A stretch of 64,000 bases of DNA from Phaeobacter sp. J2-8 (lineage in GTDB: Bacteria; Pseudomonadota; Alphaproteobacteria; Rhodobacterales; Rhodobacteraceae). The notes under the pieces are model-generated. The model was given only the letters and a program-made list of their open reading frames with translations, did no database searches and had not been told where the DNA came from. A program made the translations under genes and the position numbers. The stretch covers positions 496,001 to 560,000 of the forward strand of contig NZ_JALIEC010000003.1 in the NCBI RefSeq assembly GCF_022867865.1, written 5' to 3'. Positions 28,858 through 38,279 of the stretch are shown here, in pieces. Every line of letters begins with the position of its first letter. Positions within the stretch are counted from its first letter, which is position 1.

Positions 28858-29731
28858 TCAGTTCGCCGCGTTGTTTTCCAGCGCGCTCAGGGAACGCACT
28901 GCGGCCTCGAAATATTGTGGATGGGTTTCGATGGCATCGCGGAACAACCCTTTGCCGGTCTCGACATCCCCGCGTTTCACCGCCGAAAGCCCAAGGGTAT
29001 ACAGCAGCTGCGCGCGCTCCCCCTGGCTCATCGGGACCACGGGCAGGGTATAATTGCCCTGGGCGCCACGGGCCAGAACCAGGTTGTTCTTGGCCGTGAA
29101 CAGATCGCTGTCCTGGCGGATGGCCTGAACAAACAGCTTTTCCGCACCGGCATAATCGCCGCGCGACAGTTTCGAATAACCCCAGTTGTTCATCACACCC
29201 GATGGCGTGGTTGTCAGGCCCACTGCCGTTTCATAGAAACTGTCCGCTTTTTGCCATTGCTGTTTGCCATCGGCGATCATCGCCTCAAGCCGATAGCGGC
29301 GGAAGGTCTCATGCGTTGGCGGCACGGAATGCAGGGTTTCTTCGGCCTTGTCCCATTGGTCGTTGCGGATATAGGCATCGGCCAGTTCGACCTTGTCAGC
29401 CGGGGTTGCCTCGTCCATCTCCAGCACGCGTTTCCAGGCAGAGACCGCTTCGGTCGGGCGTTTGGCCCGGATCAGGGACACGGCCAAGCCGCGTTGCAGG
29501 TCAATCCGGTCCGGTTTTGAGGCCGTGGCGCGCCGAAAGTAATTCACCCAATTCATTTGGATCGGAATTGGACAACATGACCTCGTTCAGGTCACTTTCG
29601 TCAATGACATTGATGTCTTGCAGTTTGCGATCAACGGCGTCTTTGTCGATGCCTTTTTCACAAGCGGTCAGGGCCAGCACAACAGCCAGGCAGCTGACCA
29701 GTCTTGCGGGTACACGAATAGGGTGGCGCAT
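28858..29731 (-). CDS. TPR-repeat lipoprotein of the tad locus (TadD-like), frameshifted
   Basis: About 290 aa. Lipoprotein signal with lipobox LTAC, then TPR repeats (for example MNNWGYSKLSRGDYAGAEKLF and ELADAYIRNDQWDKAEETL). The frame breaks at 29547-29549: SDPNEL in the first frame joins VNYFRRATASKPDR in the second if one G is removed from TTGGGTG. The span is 3n+1 bases, fitting one insertion. It follows another TPR lipoprotein and precedes the prepilin peptidase. By similarity to TadD it may help secretin assembly. Confidence 0.87.
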
Positions 29732-29759
29732 TTTTCTGCGTCCTTTGCTGCTCTTGCCT

Positions 29760-30323
29760 CTACGGTGTGGATTGGATCAGATAATCTGAACTGCCCCGCC
29801 GCACCAATTTGTATTCTTGTTGTTGCTCAATATCGTACTGCACATTGTCAAGTTTTGCGAGTGCTTTGCGCAGATTGTCGCGGATCGCGTCGCTTTCGCC
29901 ATTGTCCAGCGCATAGGCCTTGCGGAAGACTTGGGATGCTTCGGCGGTCTTGCCGCGTTCCATCAGGACAACCCCAAGATTGTTCCAGACCTCGGGCCAG
30001 CCGTCTTCTTTCTTGACCGCGCGACGCAGCAGATCCTCGGACTGATTAAGCCGCCCCATGGCCAGATTGACCGTGCCCAGCGCCGACAGAACCTCGCCAT
30101 CCAGCCCGCGTTCCAGCGCTGCCCGGTTGAAGGCCGCCAGCGCCAGTTCGTTTTCCTTGGCAGCAAGAAGCCGGTGCCCGACCAAAAGCTGATCGACCGC
30201 TTCGGCGCGGCGATTGACCTCAGGGGCGTAGGGGCTGTTTTTGTCACGCGAAAAGCCGCCATCGGAACAGGCGGCAAGACTGGCGACAATTGCCATCGCA
30301 AAGGGGAGTCTGAAAAGGGGCAC
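29760..30323 (-). CDS. tadD: Tad pilus TPR lipoprotein TadD
   Basis: 187 aa. Signal peptide with lipobox SLAAC at residues 15-19, then TPR repeats (AAFNRAALERGLDGEVLSAL, WNNLGVVLMERGKTAEA). TadD proteins are outer-membrane pilotins for the Tad secretin in other systems. It follows tadC in the operon. The presence of a second TPR lipoprotein next to it is common in this family of loci. Confidence 0.9.
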   Translation of the reverse strand: MPLFRLPFAMAIVASLAACSDGGFSRDKNSPYAPEVNRRAEAVDQLLVGHRLLAAKENELALAAFNRAALERGLDGEVLSALGTVNLAMGRLNQSEDLLRRAVKKEDGWPEVWNNLGVVLMERGKTAEASQVFRKAYALDNGESDAIRDNLRKALAKLDNVQYDIEQQQEYKLVRRGSSDYLIQSTP

Positions 30324-30396
30324 CTTTTGTCTGCTTTCGAACGGCCTCGGTCATGCCGGTGTCACGCCAATCTGGCGGCCCGGCTTTTGACCGACC

Positions 30397-31488
30397 CTAA
30401 CCCAGCATCGCGGGTCTGCGGAAATCATCTGTTAACGAATTGGCGAAAAAGAACGCATACGTTGCGGATTTGCCAAGGATGGCACGGTCATGGCCCGGCG
30501 CCATCCCCCACGACGGCCCCTTATTGCCCAGGGTGCCCAATCGCATGATGCCCATGGCCGAAGGTCCCACCAGGATGATCAGCAACGGCGGCACGGTCAG
30601 ACCCATGGTCACCAGCGTCATTTTCGTCGGCAGTTTGTTGGCCTTTTCTTCGGCTCGCATCACGCGTTTGTCGCGCATTTCGGCGGCATAGACCCGCAGG
30701 GCCTCTGCAATGGATGTGCCGAACACCTGGGCCTGGATCAAAACGGTCACAAAGGACGAAATATCCTGGACACCACAGCGTTCGCCCATGTCATTCAGGA
30801 CCGAAGTCTTGTCCTTACCGGCCTTGATTTCATGGCTGACGACCTGAAATTCATAGGCCAATTCCTTGTAAGAGGATTGGATTTCATTGCTGACCCGCAG
30901 GATGGATTGATCCAGGGATTGCCCGGCCTCGACGCAAACCAGCATCATGTCCAGAGCATCGGGAAACCCGTCTTCGATTTCCTCGTGTCGGGCAGCGGCG
31001 CGGCGGGTGATCCAGTATTTCGGAACGTAATATCCTGCGGCGCCGGGGCCGAGGATATACATGATCATCTGCTGCGTGGTGGCGTTTTCCGGCCCAAGCA
31101 CCAGATAATAATAGCCAAGACCACAGCCCAGTGCCAACACGCCCAGAATGACCTGCGCCGCATGGAACATGCGCACCGCATCCTTGCCGCGATAGCCCGC
31201 CTGCATCAGCTTCTTGGCGATCTCGGAATATTGTTCTTCGTCTTGTGGTTCAAGAAACGCGCCGTATTTGTCGAGCTTTTCGTTGCGTGTGCCGCCGGTG
31301 CGCAGGGCTTCGCTCTTGCGGGTTTTTTGTCCCTTGGCCTGTGCGGCCAGTTTATCCATCGGGTCGGGGCGCTGTTTGATCAGCATCGACACCGCAAGAA
31401 GAAGCAGAACAATCCCCAAACCACCGACAAGCACAACCGGTGCCATCGGGCCGAGCAATTCGTAGAAAACGCCACCAGGTTGAAACAT
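30397..31488 (-). CDS. tadC: Tad inner-membrane platform protein TadC
   Basis: 363 aa as read. GspF-type platform protein with membrane helices near the N-terminus, in the middle and at the end (TMGLTVPPLLIILVGPSAMG). TadC normally ends shortly after this last helix at about 322 aa. Here the frame continues for some 40 unusual residues (GNKGPSWGMAPGHDRAIL...). A TAA in another frame at 30521-30523 would end the protein as RLGTLGQ if one G were added near 30525-30530, so a 3' frameshift is suspected. It partners TadB to build the pilus base. Confidence 0.93.
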   Translation of the reverse strand: MFQPGGVFYELLGPMAPVVLVGGLGIVLLLLAVSMLIKQRPDPMDKLAAQAKGQKTRKSEALRTGGTRNEKLDKYGAFLEPQDEEQYSEIAKKLMQAGYRGKDAVRMFHAAQVILGVLALGCGLGYYYLVLGPENATTQQMIMYILGPGAAGYYVPKYWITRRAAARHEEIEDGFPDALDMMLVCVEAGQSLDQSILRVSNEIQSSYKELAYEFQVVSHEIKAGKDKTSVLNDMGERCGVQDISSFVTVLIQAQVFGTSIAEALRVYAAEMRDKRVMRAEEKANKLPTKMTLVTMGLTVPPLLIILVGPSAMGIMRLGTLGNKGPSWGMAPGHDRAILGKSATYAFFFANSLTDDFRRPAMLG

Positions 31489-31498
31489 CAGCTGCCTC

Positions 31499-32467
31499 TC
31501 AGACTTTGATATTGACCAGCATCCGCATGACGATCAGGTTCGCCACAAGGAAGCCGAAGACCACGAAACAGGCCGGAATGAAGTAGGGGTGATCAATCAC
31601 ATCGTCGTAGTAATGCGGATCGGTCAGTTGGATGAACACCAGACAGGCAATCGGGAAACCGGACAGGAATTTACCGGACCATTTTGCCTCGGCTGTGATG
31701 GCCCTGACCCTGCGGAACAGCCGGAACCGGGCGCGGATCACCTTGGACAGACCGGCCAGAACCTCGGCCAGGTTACCGCCCGATTGCTGTTGGATGGACA
31801 CGGCCACCGCCAGAAAGTTCAAATCCTGCATTTCCAGCCGCGCGGCCATTTCCTTTAGCGCTTCGCCGACATCGCGGCCATAGGCGCTTTCATCGGCGAT
31901 CACACCCAATTCCGCGGCCAACGGATCTTTGACCTCTTTTGCGACGATGGAAATCGCCGAGGAAAAGGGGTGGCCGACGCGCAGGCTGCGCACGATCAAT
32001 TCGATGGCATCCGGCAGCTGTTCTTCCAGCAGGCCCATCCGTTTGGTGGCCTTCATGTTGACCCAGGTGTACACCCCGCCAATGCCCATCGACAGCGCCC
32101 CGGCAATGCGCACCGCCAATCCGGTTTCGGTGCCCAGCGTCAGCCCGACAAAGGCCATGAACGACACCGCCGCCATGAGCAGCATCAATTGTGTCGGCGT
32201 AAAGGCGATGGCCGCTTTCTGTGCCTTGGCGGCGAGCAGGGAATAGAGTGGGATTTTGCGCGACTTGACGTGTTGGGTCATCTCCTTGCGGAGCTTTTCC
32301 AACACCTCGTCACGGCGCACGCCCTTGTCCATCATTTCCAACCGGCGATTGACCCGGTTGTTCAGGCTGATGGATTTGCCAAATACCGTCAGATAGACAC
32401 CTTCGACCAGCGCCAGAACGCCGATGAAGATCAGACCATAGATAATCGGTTCGGCGGTCAGTTCCAT
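31499..32467 (-). CDS. tadB: Tad inner-membrane platform protein TadB
   Basis: 322 aa GspF-type protein: N-terminal helix (IIYGLIFIGVLALVEGVYLT), two helices near residues 92-130, the cytoplasmic GspF domain (ELIVRSLRVGHPFSSAI, QQQSGGNLAEVLAGLSKVIR) and C-terminal helices. With TadC it forms the platform on which CpaF acts. It starts three bases after the cpaF stop. Confidence 0.96.
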   Translation of the reverse strand: MELTAEPIIYGLIFIGVLALVEGVYLTVFGKSISLNNRVNRRLEMMDKGVRRDEVLEKLRKEMTQHVKSRKIPLYSLLAAKAQKAAIAFTPTQLMLLMAAVSFMAFVGLTLGTETGLAVRIAGALSMGIGGVYTWVNMKATKRMGLLEEQLPDAIELIVRSLRVGHPFSSAISIVAKEVKDPLAAELGVIADESAYGRDVGEALKEMAARLEMQDLNFLAVAVSIQQQSGGNLAEVLAGLSKVIRARFRLFRRVRAITAEAKWSGKFLSGFPIACLVFIQLTDPHYYDDVIDHPYFIPACFVVFGFLVANLIVMRMLVNIKV

Positions 32468-32470
32468 GAT

Positions 32471-33925
32471 CTACTCCGCAGCAAAAGGTTCAAAGATGGC
32501 AGCCGGCAGGTCATATCCCCAGAGCTTGAACCGCTCGGAGTAATGGCTGCGCACGCCGGTGGCGGTGAAGTGGCCGATGATCTTGTTGTCGGGGGTCAGG
32601 CCGACACGCTGATAGCGGAACACCTCCTGCATCGAGATCACTTCGCCTTCCATGCCGGTCACTTCGGTGATCGACACCATGCGGCGCGACCCGTCCTGAA
32701 GACGGCTGGCCTGTACAATCAGGTTCACAGCCGATGAAATCTGGCTGCGCACCGCTTTTAGCGGCATTTCGATCCCGGCCATCGCAATCATGTTTTCCAG
32801 ACGCGACACGCCATCGCGGGCGCTGTTGGCGTGGATCGTGGTCATTGATCCGTCGTGGCCGGTGTTCATCGCCTGCAACATGTCGATGACTTCTTCGCCC
32901 CGCGTCTCACCCACGATGATGCGGTCGGGCCGCATCCGCAGCGCGTTGCGCAGACAGTCGCGCTGCGAGACCGCGCCTTTGCCTTCGACGTTCGGCGGGC
33001 GGCTTTCCATCCGGCCGACGTGGGTCTGTTGCAGCTGAAGTTCGGCGGTGTCTTCGATTGTCAGGATGCGCTCGCTGTCATCAATGAAAGACGAAAGCGC
33101 GTTCAGCGTGGTGGTTTTACCGGAACCTGTCCCGCCGGAGACAATCACATTCAGACGACAGGCGACAGCGGCCTGAAGATAGGCGGCCATTTCTTCGGTA
33201 AAGGCGCCAAAGTTGACAAGATCGTCAACCGCCAGCTTTTCCTTTTTGAATTTCCGAATGGACACCAGCGACCCATCGACCGCAATCGGCGGCACCATGG
33301 CGTTGAACCGCGATCCATCCGCCAGACGGGCGTCGACATAGGGGTTGCTTTCATCGACCCGGCGGCCAACGGCCGAAACGATCTTGTCGATGATCCGCAA
33401 CAGGTGCTTTTCATCCTTGAAGGTGACATCGCTCAATTCCAGCTTGCCGGCGCGTTCCACAAAGATCTGTTGCGGGCCATTGACCAGAATATCGTTGATC
33501 GATTCATCTTGCAGCAGGGGTTCCAACGGGCCGAGGCCCTTGACCTCGTTATACAATTCCTGAATCAGCGTGCTGCGGTCCTCGCGGTTCAGCACAAGGC
33601 CTTTTTCGTTCAGGAATTCCTGCCCGATATCGCCGATTTCCGATTTCAGATCACTTTCCGACGCATGTTCCAGCGCGGCCAGGTTCAGGTTGTCCAACAG
33701 CGCGCGGTGCAATTCGATCTTCAGATCGCCCAGACGTTCCTTGCGCTTTTGTTCCTTGTCGCTGGCCTGGGGGCGGGCGGCGGATTTCTTGATCGAGGGG
33801 CGCCGCATCGTCACCGGTTTGGCGGGGGCTTCGGCCTCGGATTTGACTGGCAGCTTGGCCACGTTGTCGGCCTTGGCGGCCTTGGGTTTGGCTGGGGTGT
33901 CGGTTTTGCGGTACTTGGAAAACAT
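32471..33925 (-). CDS. cpaF: Tad pilus ATPase CpaF/TadA
   Basis: 484 aa secretion ATPase of the type II/IV family. Walker [18 protein letters not shown], Asp box [14 protein letters not shown], Walker [17 protein letters not shown] and His box [15 protein letters not shown] are all present. It powers pilus extension, and in related systems retraction. The first 60 residues are lysine- and alanine-rich and probably disordered. It lies 12 bases downstream of cpaE. Confidence 0.97.
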   Translation of the reverse strand: MFSKYRKTDTPAKPKAAKADNVAKLPVKSEAEAPAKPVTMRRPSIKKSAARPQASDKEQKRKERLGDLKIELHRALLDNLNLAALEHASESDLKSEIGDIGQEFLNEKGLVLNREDRSTLIQELYNEVKGLGPLEPLLQDESINDILVNGPQQIFVERAGKLELSDVTFKDEKHLLRIIDKIVSAVGRRVDESNPYVDARLADGSRFNAMVPPIAVDGSLVSIRKFKKEKLAVDDLVNFGAFTEEMAAYLQAAVACRLNVIVSGGTGSGKTTTLNALSSFIDDSERILTIEDTAELQLQQTHVGRMESRPPNVEGKGAVSQRDCLRNALRMRPDRIIVGETRGEEVIDMLQAMNTGHDGSMTTIHANSARDGVSRLENMIAMAGIEMPLKAVRSQISSAVNLIVQASRLQDGSRRMVSITEVTGMEGEVISMQEVFRYQRVGLTPDNKIIGHFTATGVRSHYSERFKLWGYDLPAAIFEPFAAE

Positions 33926-33937
33926 GTCTGACTATCC

Positions 33938-35566
33938 TCAGGCGGCTTCGGCGTCATCTTTGCCGATCTCATGCAAAGACTTTGCCAGCTTGGCAATTTC
34001 ACGGCGCAATGGGTTCTTTCCTGCGGCGGCGGCCAATGGCAGGCCGTGATCACAGGCCTGCACCACCGGTTTACCGCCATCGGGGAATTGCACATCCATC
34101 GCAATTCCCAGGCTCTCGGCCATCCGCTTGACCCGGCTCTTGCCGGTCAGATCGGTGAATTTCGGCGCGCGGTTGAGCAGGAACCGCAGCTTTTCAAACG
34201 GCAGATCTTCGGATTGCAAAGCGCGTTTCAGTCGAAGGGCGTTCTGGGCGGACCGCATGTCGATTTCCAGCATCGCGAAATAGACATGTGCCATGTTCAA
34301 AATGGTTTCTGACCATTGCACCAGCGTCGCGGGCATGTCGATTATGACATAGTCGAAATGCGCGGCGGCCGTTTCGAACAGCTTTTCGATATCCTGCGGT
34401 TGCAGGAAATCCAGCGGCAAAACATCGGCGGGGGCGGTCAGCACCTGCATCTTTTCTTCATATTCCATCAGCGCCTGGCCAAAGCTGTCTTCGTCCATGC
34501 TTTCGATGTCGGACAACAGTTCGAACACCGCTTCGCGGCGCGGCAGATCCAGATAGGTCGCGACAGAGCCGAATTGCAGATCCAGATCCAGCAGGCAGAC
34601 CTTGGGTGGATTGGCTTTATCTATGATGGCCAGTTCCCAGGCCAGATTGGTGGCAAAGGTGGTCGCGCCGACACCGCCGGCCAGGCCTTGGACCGCGATC
34701 AACACACCGTCGCGCGTCGCGCCCTTGCGCAGTTTGATCTTTTTCTCGATCGCCGGTTCTTCTGCTTCTGGTGTTTCCGAAACGGGCGATTCTGCGGCGG
34801 GCTCTTGTTGCGGCGGTTCAGGCGTTGTCGCCGCGTCGGGTACAGGTTCCGAGGGGGCGGCATCCGCTGTCGCCTCTTCGGGTGCTGGCGGCTCGGCTGC
34901 CTCCGGCGCGTCCGCGACGGGCAGGTTGTCATCAGGACCGTCTTCAAGGCGGTCATCAACAGACGGCTCAGCCGTGGCAGGGCCGGTGTTTTCTGCGGGC
35001 TCTTCTGCGACTTGTGGCTCTATTTCTGCTTTGGGGGCGCGCGCCTTTGGCGCATCCGGAACCTCATCATTCAGCCAATCAATGTCATCCATATCATCCC
35101 CGGCCGGGTCGTGTGGTCCGTCCGGCTGGGTGCGGTTTGACATTGCGGTTTTGGGCTCGGGGCTGCGGACCCGGTCGATGACCTCTTGCAGCGCGCCTTC
35201 GGGCAGGGGGTAGGGGACAAATTCATCTGCGCCCTTGCGCATCAGGCGGTGCAATGCGGCTGGTGACATGTTCTCGGTGATCAGGATCACCCGAATGTCG
35301 CGATCGCGGGCCGCACCGATGACATCGGACAGCAGTGGCAAATCGGCTTCGTCTTCGGCATCCATCGCAATGGCGATGAATTCCAGCGATTCTGCATCTT
35401 CCTGGGCAAAGAACGGGATTGCCTCTTCGAATCCCAAATCGCCCCATTGTTCCCCAAGGGCGGTTTCCATGTCTTCGATCAATAGTTCGAATTCCTGCAC
35501 ATTGCGGCTTATGGTGCAGGCGACGATTGGCAGAATGCCCATCTCAAACGCTGTTTCGTCGGTCAT
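33938..35566 (-). CDS. cpaE: Tad pilus localisation ATPase CpaE/TadZ
   Basis: 542 aa. An N-terminal receiver-like domain (about residues 10-135; DRDIRVILITENMS), an acidic Pro/Ala/Glu linker of roughly 130 residues, and a C-terminal ParA/MinD-like ATPase domain. The deviant Walker A reads GLAGGVGATTFATNLAWELA and lacks both the signature lysine and the P-loop lysine, as often seen in TadZ; CLLDLDLQFGSVATYLDL is the switch region. TadZ places the pilus machine at the cell pole. ATG at 35566 has AAAGG upstream. Confidence 0.94.
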   Translation of the reverse strand: MTDETAFEMGILPIVACTISRNVQEFELLIEDMETALGEQWGDLGFEEAIPFFAQEDAESLEFIAIAMDAEDEADLPLLSDVIGAARDRDIRVILITENMSPAALHRLMRKGADEFVPYPLPEGALQEVIDRVRSPEPKTAMSNRTQPDGPHDPAGDDMDDIDWLNDEVPDAPKARAPKAEIEPQVAEEPAENTGPATAEPSVDDRLEDGPDDNLPVADAPEAAEPPAPEEATADAAPSEPVPDAATTPEPPQQEPAAESPVSETPEAEEPAIEKKIKLRKGATRDGVLIAVQGLAGGVGATTFATNLAWELAIIDKANPPKVCLLDLDLQFGSVATYLDLPRREAVFELLSDIESMDEDSFGQALMEYEEKMQVLTAPADVLPLDFLQPQDIEKLFETAAAHFDYVIIDMPATLVQWSETILNMAHVYFAMLEIDMRSAQNALRLKRALQSEDLPFEKLRFLLNRAPKFTDLTGKSRVKRMAESLGIAMDVQFPDGGKPVVQACDHGLPLAAAAGKNPLRREIAKLAKSLHEIGKDDAEAA

Positions 35567-35963
35567 GGCCTTTATCCTTTACCCAAAATCCCCGGCTGGC
35601 GTCCTGCGGCCCAACAAGGCGCATTTCGGCACCTGGCCAGCGGATGAACCGGAACTACGCCGCCCGGAATCCCCCCGGTAGACGCATTACACTGGCCCTA
35701 AAGTGGCCAATAATTCAGGCGAGATTGCGGCTAAAAAAACGTCTTTTCGCGGAGTTGCGTTGATCATGGCGATGTTTTCGAAATTGTTCACCCGGCGAAT
35801 GCAGACGATTTTTCGCAACTGTGGGCGCAGTGGCGCAGGCCCCGATGGTGGCAAATGCGCAGACCCCAAACAGGAAAAGGGGCGGTGACCCGCCCCTTAG
35901 TACCTGCCGATTTACGAGGTCGTCTAGGTAGTTTAACTGGTCCCCTTGGAAAAGGGGCTATGG
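35567..35963. other. Intergenic region between cpaE and the OmpA gene with two hairpins
   Basis: These 397 bases contain the cpaE promoter region and two hairpins near the OmpA stop. Short open frames exist on both strands (for example 35703-35888) but none has a ribosome site or recognisable composition, so I call no gene. Confidence 0.5.
35874..35898 (-). terminator. Probable terminator after the OmpA-family gene
   Basis: A perfect 9-bp stem AAGGGGCGG-TGAC-CCGCCCCTT (35877-35898) is followed by TTTTCC on the minus strand. A second hairpin, CCCCTT-GGAA-AAGGGG (35942-35957), lies just past the gene's stop codon. Either could stop or slow transcription from the rcpA-ompA part before cpaE. Confidence 0.65.
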
Positions 35964-36638
35964 TTATTGGGCGTCTTCGGACGACGCCTGTTCGCCGGTG
36001 ACCTGTGTGGTTTGCGGTTCACCAGAGGTGACATATTCGCGGTAAACCACCGCAGCATAGTTACCATCCAACAGATGCGGATGACCCGTGACAAAGCCTG
36101 TCACCTCGGTCACGGTGCGCCGGTTGCGTCGTTCGCGGCCTTCGGTCACGATCAGCGGCTGGGCCTCGCCATAGCTGACAACCGCCTCAAGCCGCGAGCG
36201 CGAAATGCCCTGACCGACCAGGAAGTTCACCACCGCATCGGCGCGTCGTTGCCCCAAGGTCTGGTTATAGCCATCGGAACCGACCTTGTCGGTATGGCCA
36301 TACACCCGGAACCGCACTTCGGGGAACCGTTTGATCCAGGCCGCCTGTTCGCGCAGCGTGTCGTAAGCGCCCGCATCCAACTGCGAAGAGTTGAAGGCGA
36401 AATTGACCGTGGTCAGGACTTCGCTGGCGAAACGCTGGGCCATATTATAGGTCCATTGCTTTTCGCCGGTCATATAGGCCCGATTGTTCATCGTTGCGGT
36501 GCCGAATTCACCGGTGTCAATCAAGGCCCCGGATTCACGAAAGAAAGAGCTCTCAACCGGCCCCCTGTGGGGCGAACATCCGGCGAGGACACCCAGGGTG
36601 GCGGCGGAGGCGAGGAGATATGTCAAGCGCACCTGCAT
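35964..36638 (-). CDS. OmpA-family outer-membrane lipoprotein of the tad locus
   Basis: 224 aa. Lipoprotein signal with lipobox VLAGC at residues 17-21; C-terminal OmpA peptidoglycan-binding domain with NFAFNSSQLD, YGHTDKVGSDGYNQTLGQRR and ERRNRRTVTEV. It likely ties the pilus secretin zone to the peptidoglycan. It starts four bases after the rcpA stop and is co-transcribed with it. Confidence 0.93.
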   Translation of the reverse strand: MQVRLTYLLASAATLGVLAGCSPHRGPVESSFFRESGALIDTGEFGTATMNNRAYMTGEKQWTYNMAQRFASEVLTTVNFAFNSSQLDAGAYDTLREQAAWIKRFPEVRFRVYGHTDKVGSDGYNQTLGQRRADAVVNFLVGQGISRSRLEAVVSYGEAQPLIVTEGRERRNRRTVTEVTGFVTGHPHLLDGNYAAVVYREYVTSGEPQTTQVTGEQASSEDAQ

Positions 36639-36642
36639 CCGA

Positions 36643-38067
36643 TCAATCCATTACATAGCCATAGGACCCGGTGAAATCCTGTTTTGCAACCTCGGCAACG
36701 GGGCCCTTTGTCCTTGCCGTGTCGCTGGCCACTCGGCCAAAGAGGAACAGGTCTTTTTCGGTCGGTGGGCGCACCCGGTCCGTCGGCAGGGCCAGCGCCT
36801 CGCCACGGGTCGGGGTCACAAGATGCGGGGTGACGATGATCACCAGTTCGGATTGCTCACGCTGATATTCTGCCGAACGGAACAGCGCGCCAAGCACCGG
36901 CACATCGCCGAGCCAAGGCACCTGACCATTCAGGTCGGTGAAATCATCCTTGAGCAAGCCTGCAATTGCAAAGCTTTCGCCGTCGCGCATTTCGACCGTG
37001 GTCGATGCTTCGCGGCGGGTAAAGGCATCAATCTGGAAGTCGTTGTTTACAAACCCGTTTGTCGGATCAATTGCGCTGACCGCGGTTTTCAGCTCCAGAT
37101 TGATCAGATCGCCATCCACCACACGGGGAATGAACGACAGTTCGATACCGAAGGGTTTGAATTCAATCTTGATCAGGTCGGATTCAGCCGACACCGGGAC
37201 CGGATATTCACCACCGGCCAGGAAATTCGCCTCTTGCCCCGAAAGCGCCGTCAGGTTGGGTTCCGCCAACATGCGCACCATGCCCTTGCTTTCCAGGGCC
37301 TCAAGCAGCAGCGCGACCTCGACCGCGCCAAGGTTGAACCCGATGGAAGACGACAGTTCGTTCGAGGTTGAACCGGGGATCACCCCGTCCAGAATACCCT
37401 GAAGGCCCGAGTTGCGTGCAGCCTGACCAGAGCCAAAGCGCACACCGGCGTCACCGCCGAAAATATCGCCGCCAAGCGCCAGCGAAGAGGCCAGCTTCTT
37501 GGACACACTGCGCGACATTTCGGCAAACCGCACCTTCAACATCACCTGTTGCACGCCGCCGACCGACATCAGGTTCGACACCCGGTCCGGGGCATAGCGC
37601 TGGGCAAGATCCAGCGCGCGTTGCATTTTCTGCATTGAGCTGGCGACACCGGACAGGACGATCCCGTCATCGGCGCTGCGCACTTCAATCTTTTCGCCCG
37701 GCATGATCTGGCGCAGGCGTTCCTTGAATTCGGTCAGATCGAATGTGACATGCACATCGACATTGGTGATCAGACGCCCCGAGGCATCCAAAAGTGTCAG
37801 CGTGGTTGTCCCGGTTCCTTTGCCCAGCACATAGATCGTCCGGTCAGAGAGCGAGGAAATATCGGCAATCGCCGGATTGGCGATGCTGAGCTCTGCAAAG
37901 GGAACGTCGCTTTCGACCACCACGGCGCGGTTGATCGGTACGGATAATTTCGAAGAGGTCCCCTGACGCACCACACGCAGAGTTTCGGCTTGGGCAAATG
38001 TTGCCACCGGGCCACCAACCATGACAGCGCCCAAAAGGGCCGCCCGTAGGAGTGTCTTGATTTTCAT
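36643..38067 (-). CDS. cpaC: Tad pilus secretin RcpA/CpaC
   Basis: 474 aa outer-membrane secretin. Signal peptide to about residue 27 (AQAE), an N-terminal pilus-formation domain (RAVVVESDVPFAELSIANP), a BON-like middle region and the C-terminal secretin domain (VALLLEALESKGMVRMLAEP, FAIAGLLKDDFTD, VPWLGDVPVLGALF). ATG at 38067 has AGGCAGGTCAC upstream. A terminator-like hairpin lies between cpaB and this gene, so it may start a second transcription unit. Confidence 0.96.
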   Translation of the reverse strand: MKIKTLLRAALLGAVMVGGPVATFAQAETLRVVRQGTSSKLSVPINRAVVVESDVPFAELSIANPAIADISSLSDRTIYVLGKGTGTTTLTLLDASGRLITNVDVHVTFDLTEFKERLRQIMPGEKIEVRSADDGIVLSGVASSMQKMQRALDLAQRYAPDRVSNLMSVGGVQQVMLKVRFAEMSRSVSKKLASSLALGGDIFGGDAGVRFGSGQAARNSGLQGILDGVIPGSTSNELSSSIGFNLGAVEVALLLEALESKGMVRMLAEPNLTALSGQEANFLAGGEYPVPVSAESDLIKIEFKPFGIELSFIPRVVDGDLINLELKTAVSAIDPTNGFVNNDFQIDAFTRREASTTVEMRDGESFAIAGLLKDDFTDLNGQVPWLGDVPVLGALFRSAEYQREQSELVIIVTPHLVTPTRGEALALPTDRVRPPTEKDLFLFGRVASDTARTKGPVAEVAKQDFTGSYGYVMD

Positions 38068-38208
38068 GTGACCTGCCTTTCCGATCACGCCTCGTTTTCG
38101 CAGGTCTTTTTGCCTGCATTTTGGCGTACCTTGCGGGAAAATCATTTTTTTTGCAATAATCAATGGCTTCCGACCTGCACTTTATGTGGGTATCTCGCAA
38201 CAGGCGGA

Positions 38209-38242
38209 AAAAAATAAACGCCGCATAACGAGATGCGGCGTT
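38209..38242 (-). terminator. Terminator between cpaB and the secretin gene
   Basis: A perfect 10-bp stem AACGCCGCAT / ATGCGGCGTT (38217-38242) with a six-base loop. On the minus strand it is followed by TATTTTTTT, a strong rho-independent terminator; T-runs on both sides make it bidirectional. It lies about 40 bases after the cpaB stop. Confidence 0.92.
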
Positions 38243-38279
38243 TTTTGATTTCGGACCTACCCGATATAGCGGTGGTGGC

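Noticed and set aside
35687-35888. Two short open frames (one per strand) between cpaE and the OmpA gene
   Set aside because: They overlap each other, lack ribosome sites and resemble no known small protein.
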